From CAWAHD01 sp963781785 (GTDB lineage Bacteria; Planctomycetota; Planctomycetia; Isosphaerales; Isosphaeraceae), in assembly GCA_963781785.1 (NCBI GenBank), contig CAWAHD010000005.1:1674001-1738000 (forward strand): a DNA stretch of 64,000 bases, given 5' to 3'. Both the position numbers and the translations under genes were made by a program. The notes below the pieces were generated by a model. It had not been told where the DNA came from and did not search any database. It saw only the letters and a program-made list of their open reading frames with translations. Positions 33,378 through 41,533 of this stretch are shown one piece after another; the first letter of the stretch is position 1, and each line of letters opens with the position of its first letter.

Positions 33378-35041
33378 ATGGCTCGGAGCAGGCCGGCAGT
33401 CCACTGGATTCAGGCGATCGGCGACACTGTGTCCCGGTTGCACAGCGGCGATTATCACGTAGGGACCCTGCGCAGCGTCCCATCGTGGGGCATGAGCTTT
33501 CTGTTTCACGCCCTCCTCTTGCTCTTGCTCGCGTTCATCATCCGGATGCGCCAGTCGCCCTTACAGTCGCAGGTCAGGTTCGACAGCGGGCTCGTTGAGA
33601 CCCAGCTCGGCGAGATCGAGTCGGTCAACCCCGACAAGCGGTCGGGCGATCCGTTCACAATCGCAGACAGCCCCGACCCTCCCTCGCTGGGACTGGAGCA
33701 GGCTGATCCGGCGATCAAGCTGGTCGGCCAGCCACGGATCGCCTCCATGAGTCAGTACGCACCCGAGCTTGCAAGCCCGCTCTTGACGTCATCTTCGAAC
33801 GCCGAGAAGGCTTCGCTCAAGGGGCTCATGCGACTGCCGAATCTCGCCACCACGATCGTCGCTCCGTTCTCGGGACGCCAGGAGCTTTCGCGAGCCCGGC
33901 TCGTCCGGCGCGAGGGGGGCACCGCCATCTCGGAAAAGTCGGTTGAAGACGGCCTGGACTGGCTGGTGAGGCACCAGCGAGCGGACGGGTCCTGGAGCTT
34001 GAACTTTCAGGAACAGTGCAAGCTGTCGCCTTGCCCGATCCAGCGAACGATGAATTCCGACACAGCCGCGACCGGGTTGGCGCTCTTGCCGCTCTTGGGC
34101 GCCGGCTATATCCATACAGTCAAGAGCCGCCACCAAGACGCCGTGCGGCGCGGGCTGGAGTGGCTCGTCGCTCATCAACAACCCGACGGCGACCTGTTCA
34201 TCGGGCCTCCCGGGATGGCGTACCTCTACAGCCATGCCATCGGCACGATGGCGATCTGTGAAGCCCTGGGGCTTTCGGGGGATCCCTCTCTGAAACAGCC
34301 CGCCCAGCTCGCCGTCAAGTTCATCTGCGATGCCCAGGACCCCGTCGGAGGCGGCTGGCGCTATCGACCCGGCCAGCCAGGTGACACCTCGGTCTTCGGC
34401 TGGCAATTGTTCGCGCTGCGGAGCGGCCATCTCGCCGGACTGAAGATCCCGCGGACCATCACCAGAGGTTGCTCGCGCTACCTTGACCAGGCCGGCGACC
34501 AGAAACGGGTGATTTACTCCTACATGCCGGGTCGATCGGCCACGCCCACAATGACCGCCGAGGGCCTCCTGAGCCGTCAGCTCCTGGGCTGGCCGCGAGA
34601 TTATCCCGCTTTGGTGAAGGGCGTGGGGCAGATTTCGGCCGATCTCCAATCCTCGGGCGAGCGAAACATTTATTACTGGTACTACGCGACCCAGCTCCTC
34701 CATAACATGAAGAATGAACAGTGGAAGCGCTGGAACATCAAGATCCGCGAGGGCTTGATTGGCTTACAGGTCAAGGAAGACGGGTGCGCCACGGAAGCTG
34801 GGACCCGTTCACGCCCCAGCCGGACCAGTGGGCGCAGACCGCGGGCCGGCTGTACCTGACTTCGCTCTCGATTCTCACTTTGGAAGTCTATTATCGCTAT
34901 TTGCCGCTCTACCGCACCGGCGACGATGCGCAGGACAAGCTGGACGACGCCGACCAGACCGCCGACGACGCCAAGGCCAAGAAAGGTATCGCCAAGGGCC
35001 AGAAAGACCCGGCAAAGACCGCCGATGGCGAGCTCGAGTGA
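33378..35041 (+). CDS. Membrane-anchored prenyltransferase/squalene-oxidase repeat protein (one apparent frameshift)
   Basis: A transmembrane segment near residues 38-58 (FLFHALLLLLLAFIIRM) is followed by a periplasmic linker and then an alpha/alpha-barrel of prenyltransferase-like repeats. Units visible are VEDGLDWLVRHQRADGSWSL, RRGLEWLVAHQQPDGDLFI and AVKFICDAQDPVGGGWRYRP, and after a frame change near 34785 HGSWDP..YLTSLSILTLEVYYRY. The QxxxGSW pattern matches squalene cyclase QW repeats, but the DXDD catalytic motif of the hopene cyclases is not seen, so terpene cyclisation is unlikely. Such proteins are abundant in planctomycetes; the role is unknown. ATG 33378 follows AAGGA; ATG 33369 is the alternative. 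Confidence 0.8.
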
Positions 35042-35075
35042 GTGCGCGGCTCGCAGTGACACGTCCCAGGCGGGT

Positions 35076-35881
35076 TCAGCGGGCGTTCGGGTTGAATTGC
35101 CGGAACGGCATCGACTTGTACAGGACAAGCTGCGACACGACCAGGCCCTTGGGGTTGACCTCCGTCGGCAGCAAGAAGACGTAATCGCCCTTGCGGGCGT
35201 ACGTAATGGAGCCGCGCGTTACCTGGCTGACGGTAAACTGGATATTCTCGCCGGCCACGATCGTTGCGAAGTTGTTGCCGGGAACGGCCAGTTGAAGCGG
35301 CGAGCGCTGAACCACGCTGCCGACGACGTGAAGCCGAGCGGGGATGCCGCTGATGCCCGGCCGAACCGGGTACGCCCATCCGTAGAGCATGTTCTGGCCG
35401 GCATAGTCCCAGGCGTTCATGAAGCGGTTGAATGCGGGATCGACGGCGGTGACGAGCCGGTTATTGGGGAGCATGCTGTTGTATGTCGGCGCCACCAGGG
35501 AGCGATCCGGCCCCTCAAACACATCGACGTGGCTGACTTCCAGCACATTGGAGCCCAGGTCGCGGCCAACGGCCTCGACGACGGTCTGCTGCCCAGGCGA
35601 TCGACACTGCTCGGCCAGCGGACCAGAAACTCGCCGATGTCATCGAGCGCGATCGGATACTGCTGCCCGGAATGGTTCTGGATCACGATCCACCGCGAGG
35701 TGGCGTTGATGACCTCGCCCCAGGCACCCTGGGGAGGGAGCTGCGGCAGGCCGCGGGGCTGGCCGATCACTTGCTCGAATGCGAGCCGGCGATCTTGTGC
35801 CAGGAGCGGCAGTCCCACGATGACCGCGCATCCGACACCACACAAGAGCGACTTGACCCAGAGTCGTCGTGATCTCCGCAT
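35076..35881 (-). CDS. Secreted hypothetical protein (one apparent frameshift)
   Basis: A signal peptide (RRLWVKSLLCGVGCAVIVGL then PLLAQ) precedes a beta-rich product of about 268 residues: WGEVINATSRWIVIQNHSGQ, then after a frame change near 35590 VLEVSHVDVFEG, LVAPTYNSMLPNNRLVT, LYGWAYPVRPGISGIPARLH and GDYVFLLPTEVN. The first part resembles a small beta-barrel that could bind a ligand. I know no named family; the style is planctomycete-specific. ATG 35881 has GAGGTGAGGAG immediately upstream. It diverges from the kinase gene across 189 bp. Confidence 0.6.
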
Positions 35882-35915
35882 CTCCTCACCTCACATTCAC
35901 CTCCCCACGATACTC

Positions 35916-35933
35916 TGTCACCGCGATGTGACA
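35916..35933. promoter_or_regulatory. Small inverted repeat between divergent genes
   Basis: TGTCAC, six bases, GTGACA: perfect 6-bp arms in the intergenic space between the secreted protein (minus) and the kinase gene (plus). The TGTGAC-like half sites recall binding sites of Crp-family regulators, but the spacing and the single copy make this only a candidate. Confidence 0.3.
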
Positions 35934-36070
35934 CAATCCCTAGTTGCGTGGTTTCTGGCGAGCGATTGCCGTCAATTCGTGATTTCCGTAGACTATGTTG
36001 GATACCGAGCCGTCGATCCGCACCAGGGATCGCAGCCTGTGCCATTCTCATTCCGAAGCCGATCGCCGAC

Positions 36071-37850
36071 ATGAGTACAGCCCATCGCCGTTTCCCCGAA
36101 GACAGCATCGTTCCTCGGGGCCGGGACAGCCACCTCCCTGAAGACCTGACAGGCGTCCTCCTGGGCGACTTCCAGGTCGAGAAGCTCCTGGGCCGGGGCG
36201 GCATGGGTGAGGTTTACCTCGCAACCCAGGTCAGCCTCGACCGTCCCGTCGCCCTCAAGGTCCTGGTTTCTGACTTCGCAAACAACCCAACCTACCTGGC
36301 CCGCCTGAGGTCCGAGGCAACCGCGGTCGCCAAGCTCAACCACCCTAATATTGTACATGTGTATACATTGGGATGTGTTGACGACGTCCATTTCATTGCG
36401 ATGGAGTACGTGCAAGGGACGAATCTGCGGGATTACATCGTGAAGAAGGGGCCGCTCGAGCTGCCGCTGGCGTATTCGGTGATGAAGCAGACGGCCCAGG
36501 CAATCGGAGCGGCCGGTGAGATCGGGCTGATTCACCGCGACGTCAAACCCGAGAACATCCTGCTGACGAAGAAGGGCCGGGTGAAGGTCGCGGACTTTGG
36601 CCTGTGCCGCGACCAGGACGCCGGGGGGGCCCACATCACGCAGTCGGGCGTGACGATGGGAACTCCTCTCTACATGAGCCCGGAGCAAGCGCAGGGGCAT
36701 CCGGTCGATCATCGCAGCGATCTTTATTCACTCGGGGTGACCTTCTATCACATGCTTGCCGGGGTGGCGCCGTTCCATGCCGACACGGTGCTGGCCCTGG
36801 CGCTCAAGCAGGTGCGGGAGAAGCCGCGCAGCATGCTGGTCCATCGCCCGGAGCTCCCGGTGGAGCTCGACCGGCTGGTGCTCAAGTTGATGGCCAAGGA
36901 CCCCAAGGACCGCTATCAATCGGCTGCGGAGCTGTTGGCGGAACTGGCGCGGCTCAAGGAGGCGCTCCAGATCGTGGCGACGGGGGCGGTGCCCGATCAT
37001 GGCGCGGCCTCCGGTTCGCGCCACGAATTCGCGCAGACGGAGATCGCCCCGGAGCGGCCGCAAGCGAAGCCGGCCCCCGAGCCGGCCTTCGAGTCCGAAC
37101 CGGGCGCCGAGCATGCGGGGGGCATGAGCTTTGCCGCGAGCGGTCTCTTACGCTTGAGCAAGCGGTTGATCCTGGCCAGTGGGGCGGCCTTCCTCTTGAT
37201 CGGGGCCGTGGCCGGATGGAACTGCCGCGCAGCCCGGATGTGCTGTCGGTGGCAAGTGATTCGGCCGTCCTTTTGCCCGGGCTCTGGCTGGAGCCGGGGT
37301 GGACGTCAGTCCCCAAGCAGCTCACCGCCGAGGACCAGTTGCGGTATGCGCTCTGCGCGCGCCGCGGGATGAATGGGCCGCGGCCTGTGTCGCTGTCCCC
37401 GGGTATTTTCACAATTCTCACGAGGCCATCTCCAAGGCATATACGCAGCTCGCCAGGATCTTGTACCGGCGTTGCGACCTCGACGGCCTGGAAGCGCTTG
37501 AATCGGAGCTCAGCCGCTGGTCAGGGGCCAAGAGGCGCGATCAGGAACTCGTCGACGTCATTCGCGTCGGCATCAAGCTCAGAAAGGCCGACTTCGAAGG
37601 GGTTGTCGAAGGTTTCAAGCCACTCACGCGTGACGAAGTGTCGGACATGTACGACCCGGCCCTGGTCGAGTTCAGTCTCGAAATCTGCGGCGACGCCCTG
37701 GTTGCGGCAGTTCGCGGCGGCACCGAATCGATTTTGAGGGAAACGCTCCAGGGGTTTCAGTTCTACCTGGCGCGGAAGCTATACCGCATCGAAGTACCCA
37801 AGGCCAAGCGGGCGCTTCCGAAGGCCGCTCTGAAACGGTCTCAAGGGTGA
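36071..37850 (+). CDS. Hanks-type Ser/Thr protein kinase with membrane anchor (two apparent frameshifts)
   Basis: The kinase domain spans about residues 28-290. It has the glycine loop LLGRGGMGEVYLA near 40, the ATP-binding Lys in VALKVL near 62, the catalytic HRDVKPEN near 155, DFG near 175, then the GTPLYMSPEQA activation-segment end near 198. A linker rich in Pro/Glu leads to a transmembrane helix near 366-384 (LILASGAAFLLIGAVAGW). The extracytoplasmic part, readable after frame changes near 37220 and 37350, is helical (AYTQLARILYRRCDLDGLEAL) and TPR-like, without PASTA repeats. The ATG at 36071 has only a weak ribosome binding site. The FHA-GAF-phosphatase gene follows within 20 nt, a likely functional partner. 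Confidence 0.87.
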
Positions 37851-37867
37851 GTTGGGAGTCGAGGGGA

Positions 37868-39577
37868 ATGGCATTTCTGAAACGCGCGAGTGGCGAGACG
37901 GCCGGGCAGATCATCGAGCTCAAGCCGGATCGCGTCATCATCGGCCGCTCACCCGAGCATTGCCACATCGTGCTCGACCCTAACGGCGTCAGCCGCCGGC
38001 ATGCCGAGATTTACCGCAAGGGAGAAGATTTCTTCGTCGCCGATCTCAATTCCCGCAACATGACCAAGGTCAACAACGCCAAGGTTCTGCCGGGAATCGA
38101 CCACCGGCTGATGACCGGGGATCGGATCAACATCTGCGACGTGGAATTCCTGTTCTATCCCCAGCTCCCGCCCGAAGGCGACCCGGATCAAGCCGGCGAG
38201 ATCATGATCGTCAACGAGGCCGAGACCCAGGAGGCTGCCCAGCTTCACGTGCTCGACGCCTCGCGCTCAAGCGCGATGGCCAGCGTGGTCAAGCCCGACG
38301 TCAAGCTCAAGGCCATTCTCGAGATCACCAGGAACCTGTCCACCGAGCTCAAGATCGATACCGTCGCACCCAAGATCCTCGACTCGCTCATGGAGCTGTT
38401 TCCGCAGGCCGAGCGCCTGTTCCTGATCCTGGTCGACCCGGTGACCAAGCGGCTGTTGCGCAAGGCGTTCAAGTACCGCCCCGCCAAGCGGGTCAACTTC
38501 TCGTCAGCCATTCCGGCTGATGAGGTCCCGATGAGCATCAGCCGGTCGATCGTCAATCACGTCCTCTTGCAGAAAAAGGCGATCTTGAGCCAGGATGCCG
38601 GGGCCGACAAGAACCTTCCCACCAGTGCATCGATCGCCGATTTGAAGATCCGGTCGGTGATGTGCGTGCCGCTCCTGGCCCCCGATCGCGAGGCACTCGG
38701 GATCCTTCAGCTCGACACCAGCGACCGCAAGCAGTTTCACCAGGAAGACCTGGATGTGCTGGCCGCCGTTGCCAGCCAGGCGGCGATCGCGATCCAGAAC
38801 GCCCAGATGCACGAATCCCTTCTGGAGCGGGAGCGGGTGAGCCGCGACCTCAAGCTGGCCGAGCAGGTGCAGAAGCGGTTTCTGCCCCAGTCGGTGCCGT
38901 CGATCCCCGGCTATGAATTCTTCGCTCATTATGACCCTGCATACGAGGTCGGCGGCGACTACTATGACTTCGTCCTGCTTCCCGGGAACAAGCTGGCCAT
39001 GGCGGTCGGCGACGTATCCGGCAAGGGAGTGGCCGCCGCGCTCATGATGGCGAAATTCTCGGGCGATACCCGGTACTGCATTCTCACTGAGGCCTCCCCC
39101 TCCGAAGCAGCCAACGAGCTGAACAGCCTGCTGTTCTGGGCCGGCATCGAGGAGAAATTCATCACGCTGAGCCTGAGCGTGCTCGACGTCGAGAACCGAA
39201 CCCTGGCGATCACCTCGGCCGGCCATCTGCCTCCCTTGATCCGTCGCGCCGGCGGCACGGTCGACGAGATCGGCGACGAGATCGCCGGCTTCCCGCTGGG
39301 GATCGTGCCCGAAGGAGATTACAAGCAGATCGAGGTCAAGCTCAACCCGGGCGACGTCGTCGCCATCTTCTCCGACGGCGTGACCGACGCCCGCAACCTC
39401 CGCGAAGAGCTGTACGAGTCGCGCGACAAGCGCCGGCTGGTGAAGAAGCTCGCAGAGACGACCGGCGGGCCGGAAACAGTCGGGCGCGCGCTCCTGCAAG
39501 ATATCCGCGAGTTTTCCGCGGGGCACACCCAGGTTGACGATATCACCTTGATTTGCTTTGGGCCGGTGGCGCGGTGA
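37868..39577 (+). CDS. FHA-GAF-PP2C (SpoIIE/RsbU type) phosphatase
   Basis: This intact protein of 569 residues has three domains. An FHA domain near residues 20-95 (IIGRSPEHCHIVLDPNGVSR then RHAE) binds phosphothreonine. A GAF domain near 150-310 (MCVPLLAPDREALGILQLDT) senses a small ligand. A SpoIIE-type PP2C phosphatase near 345-565 shows VGGDYYDFVLL, DVSGKGVAAALMMA and FSDGVTDARN. Family members dephosphorylate anti-sigma-factor antagonists in partner-switching pathways. The FHA domain, placed directly after a Ser/Thr kinase gene, suggests that the phosphatase docks on the phosphorylated kinase or its substrate. The start ATG 37868 has GGGAG 9 nt upstream. Confidence 0.92.
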   Translation: MAFLKRASGETAGQIIELKPDRVIIGRSPEHCHIVLDPNGVSRRHAEIYRKGEDFFVADLNSRNMTKVNNAKVLPGIDHRLMTGDRINICDVEFLFYPQLPPEGDPDQAGEIMIVNEAETQEAAQLHVLDASRSSAMASVVKPDVKLKAILEITRNLSTELKIDTVAPKILDSLMELFPQAERLFLILVDPVTKRLLRKAFKYRPAKRVNFSSAIPADEVPMSISRSIVNHVLLQKKAILSQDAGADKNLPTSASIADLKIRSVMCVPLLAPDREALGILQLDTSDRKQFHQEDLDVLAAVASQAAIAIQNAQMHESLLERERVSRDLKLAEQVQKRFLPQSVPSIPGYEFFAHYDPAYEVGGDYYDFVLLPGNKLAMAVGDVSGKGVAAALMMAKFSGDTRYCILTEASPSEAANELNSLLFWAGIEEKFITLSLSVLDVENRTLAITSAGHLPPLIRRAGGTVDEIGDEIAGFPLGIVPEGDYKQIEVKLNPGDVVAIFSDGVTDARNLREELYESRDKRRLVKKLAETTGGPETVGRALLQDIREFSAGHTQVDDITLICFGPVAR

Positions 39578-39632
39578 TCGGCCGTCTGTATAGAAAACCG
39601 GGACAGGACAGCCGGATTAAGAGCGCGAGACA

Positions 39633-39704
39633 GACTAAGACTAAGACTAAGACTAAGACTAAGACTAAGACTAAGACTAACATTAAGATTAAGATTAAGA
39701 TTAA
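39633..39704. repeat. Hexanucleotide tandem repeat, 12 units
   Basis: Eight perfect GACTAA units (39633-39680) are followed by one CATTAA and three GATTAA units to 39704. The array is AT-rich in a GC-rich genome and sits in the 339-bp gap between the phosphatase gene and the COG2509 gene. It is followed about 100 bp later by a degenerate array of the reverse-complement type. Confidence 0.9.
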
Positions 39705-39800
39705 GACTATGAACAGGACTAACGCCAGAAGCACGATGATGGCCGAATCTCGCTTGCGGTAGCGGACGATCACGCCGATCAACCTCAAGCTCATATCCTG

Positions 39801-39870
39801 ATCTGAATGTTGATATTCATCCTTATCTTAATCTTACTCTGAATCCTACTCTTAGTCTTAGTCTTGATCG
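39801..39870. repeat. Degenerate hexamer array in opposite orientation
   Basis: The plus strand reads CTTATC, CTTAATC, CTTACTC, CCTACTC, CTTAGT, CTTAGT. The reverse complement is a decayed (GACTAA/GATTAA)n series. With the upstream array it forms a long imperfect inverted repeat that could fold into an extended hairpin in RNA or DNA. The rest of the gap (39705-39800, 39871-39916) holds nothing that I recognise. Confidence 0.7.
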
Positions 39871-39916
39871 TCCGGCGAATTTGAAATTGGCTGGCCGATG
39901 AGAGAACCCCGACGCC

Positions 39917-41512
39917 ATGCCCATCAAGCTGAGCAATATCCGCCTGAATCTCGGAGAGCCGGAAGACGCGCTGCCGGGGAAAATCGCCAGCCGGCTGGAG
40001 CTTCCTGAGGCCGCGATCCTCCACTACCGGATCTTGCGGAAAAGCCTGGACGCGCGCAGTCACGACGACATTCACTTCACTTTCTCGGCGGCGGTCGAGC
40101 TTGCCGTGGAAGACCAGGACCGCGCGGCGGCGAGGTCCCTGGTTAACGTCGAGCGCTACGAGCCCGAGCGGTTCCACTGGCCCGAGCCGGGTTCCCACCC
40201 GCTTGAACATCGGCCGGTGATCGTGGGGGCGGGGCCGGCGGGCCTGTTCGCGGGGTATCTCCTGGCCCAGAGCGGCTATCGTCCTTTGATCATCGAGCGA
40301 GGCCGCGCTGTCAAGGAACGGGTCGCGGACGTTCGACGCTTCGACCGGCGCGGACCACTTGATCCCGAGAGCAACTACCTGTTCGGAGAGGGGGGCGCGG
40401 GCACGTTCAGCGACGGCAAGCTCACGTCGCGCGGCTCCGGGCCCGACGTGACACACGTCCTGGAGATCCTCGCCGACTGCCACGGCAAGCGGTCGCTGGT
40501 CTACGAGCACCGGCCGCACCTGGGGTCCAACCGGCTGCCCTTTGTGATCAAGACGCTGCGGCGCAAGTTTGAATCCCTGGGCGGCGAGATCCGGTTTTCC
40601 TGCCGCGTCGAGGATCTCGAAATCGAACAGGGGCGGCTGCGCGGGCTGTGGACATCATCCGGATACATCGCCGCGGAGGTGGCGGTCCTGGCGACCGGCC
40701 ACAGTGCGCGCGACACCTACGAGATGCTGTTGCGCCGCGGGGTGCCGATCGAGGCCAAGCCGTTTCAGCTCGGCGTGCGGATCGAACAGCCGCAAGCACC
40801 GATTGACCGCGTGCGTTACGGGGAAAGTGCCGGTCACCCGGACCTGGGCGCGGCGGAGTACCGGGCTTCGGTGCGCACACGCGGGCGTGACCTTTTCACG
40901 TTCTGCATGTGCGCGGGGGGCTACGTGATGCCCAGCGTGAGCGATCCCGGCTATTTCTGCACCAACGGCATGAGCGAGAGCCGTCACGATTCGCCCTTCG
41001 CCAACAGCGGGCTGGTCGTCACGATCGAGCCGAGCGATACCGGCAGTGAGCATCCGCTGGCCGGCGTTTTGTACCAGCAGAAGATCGAGCGGCTCTCGTA
41101 TCTGGCGGCCGGCGAGTCGTACGATGCGCCGCTGCAATGGGCCCGCGACTTTCTGGCCGGCCGCTCGAGCCGTGGAGTGGTCCCGACGAGCTATCGCCGC
41201 GGCGGGCGGACGGTCGATCTGGCACGGTACTTGCCGGGGCCGGTCCTTGAGGCCTTGCAGGGCGGCCTGCCAGCCCTCGATCGCCGATTCGCCGGCGAGT
41301 TCCTGCGTGATGCCACCCTCACCGGTCCGGAATCACGGGGCAGCTCGCCGATCCGGATCATCCGCGACGACGAGAGCCGTCAAAGCCCCGGCGTCGCCGG
41401 GCTTTACCCCTGCGGCGAGGGAGCCGGCTACGCCGGCGGGATCGTGAGCGCAGCCGTCGACGGCCTGCGCACCGCCCGGGCCATCGTCGCTTGCCACGCC
41501 AATCGGTTCTGA
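39917..41512 (+). CDS. FAD-dependent oxidoreductase of the COG2509 type
   Basis: The intact product is 531 residues. An N-terminal alpha/beta domain of about 90 residues (LPEAAILHYRILRKSLDARS) precedes the dinucleotide-binding motif VIVGAGPAGLFAGYLLAQSG near residue 100. NYLFGEGGAGTFSDGKLTSR near 155, VLATGHSARDTYEML near 258 and FCMCAGGYVMP near 333 are distinctive of the COG2509 flavoproteins. GLYPCGEGAGYAGGIVSAA near 495 is the C-terminal FAD contact. The substrate of this family is not established. The neighbours give no pathway. Its promoter must lie in or downstream of the repeat region. Confidence 0.85.
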   Translation: MPIKLSNIRLNLGEPEDALPGKIASRLELPEAAILHYRILRKSLDARSHDDIHFTFSAAVELAVEDQDRAAARSLVNVERYEPERFHWPEPGSHPLEHRPVIVGAGPAGLFAGYLLAQSGYRPLIIERGRAVKERVADVRRFDRRGPLDPESNYLFGEGGAGTFSDGKLTSRGSGPDVTHVLEILADCHGKRSLVYEHRPHLGSNRLPFVIKTLRRKFESLGGEIRFSCRVEDLEIEQGRLRGLWTSSGYIAAEVAVLATGHSARDTYEMLLRRGVPIEAKPFQLGVRIEQPQAPIDRVRYGESAGHPDLGAAEYRASVRTRGRDLFTFCMCAGGYVMPSVSDPGYFCTNGMSESRHDSPFANSGLVVTIEPSDTGSEHPLAGVLYQQKIERLSYLAAGESYDAPLQWARDFLAGRSSRGVVPTSYRRGGRTVDLARYLPGPVLEALQGGLPALDRRFAGEFLRDATLTGPESRGSSPIRIIRDDESRQSPGVAGLYPCGEGAGYAGGIVSAAVDGLRTARAIVACHANRF

Positions 41513-41533
41513 AAGTGGACGCGACCATCTCGC

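Noticed and set aside
38504..39526. 340-codon minus-strand frame opposite the FHA-GAF-PP2C gene
   Set aside because: It is a complementary shadow of a clearly conserved gene, with no ribosome binding site or recognisable domain.
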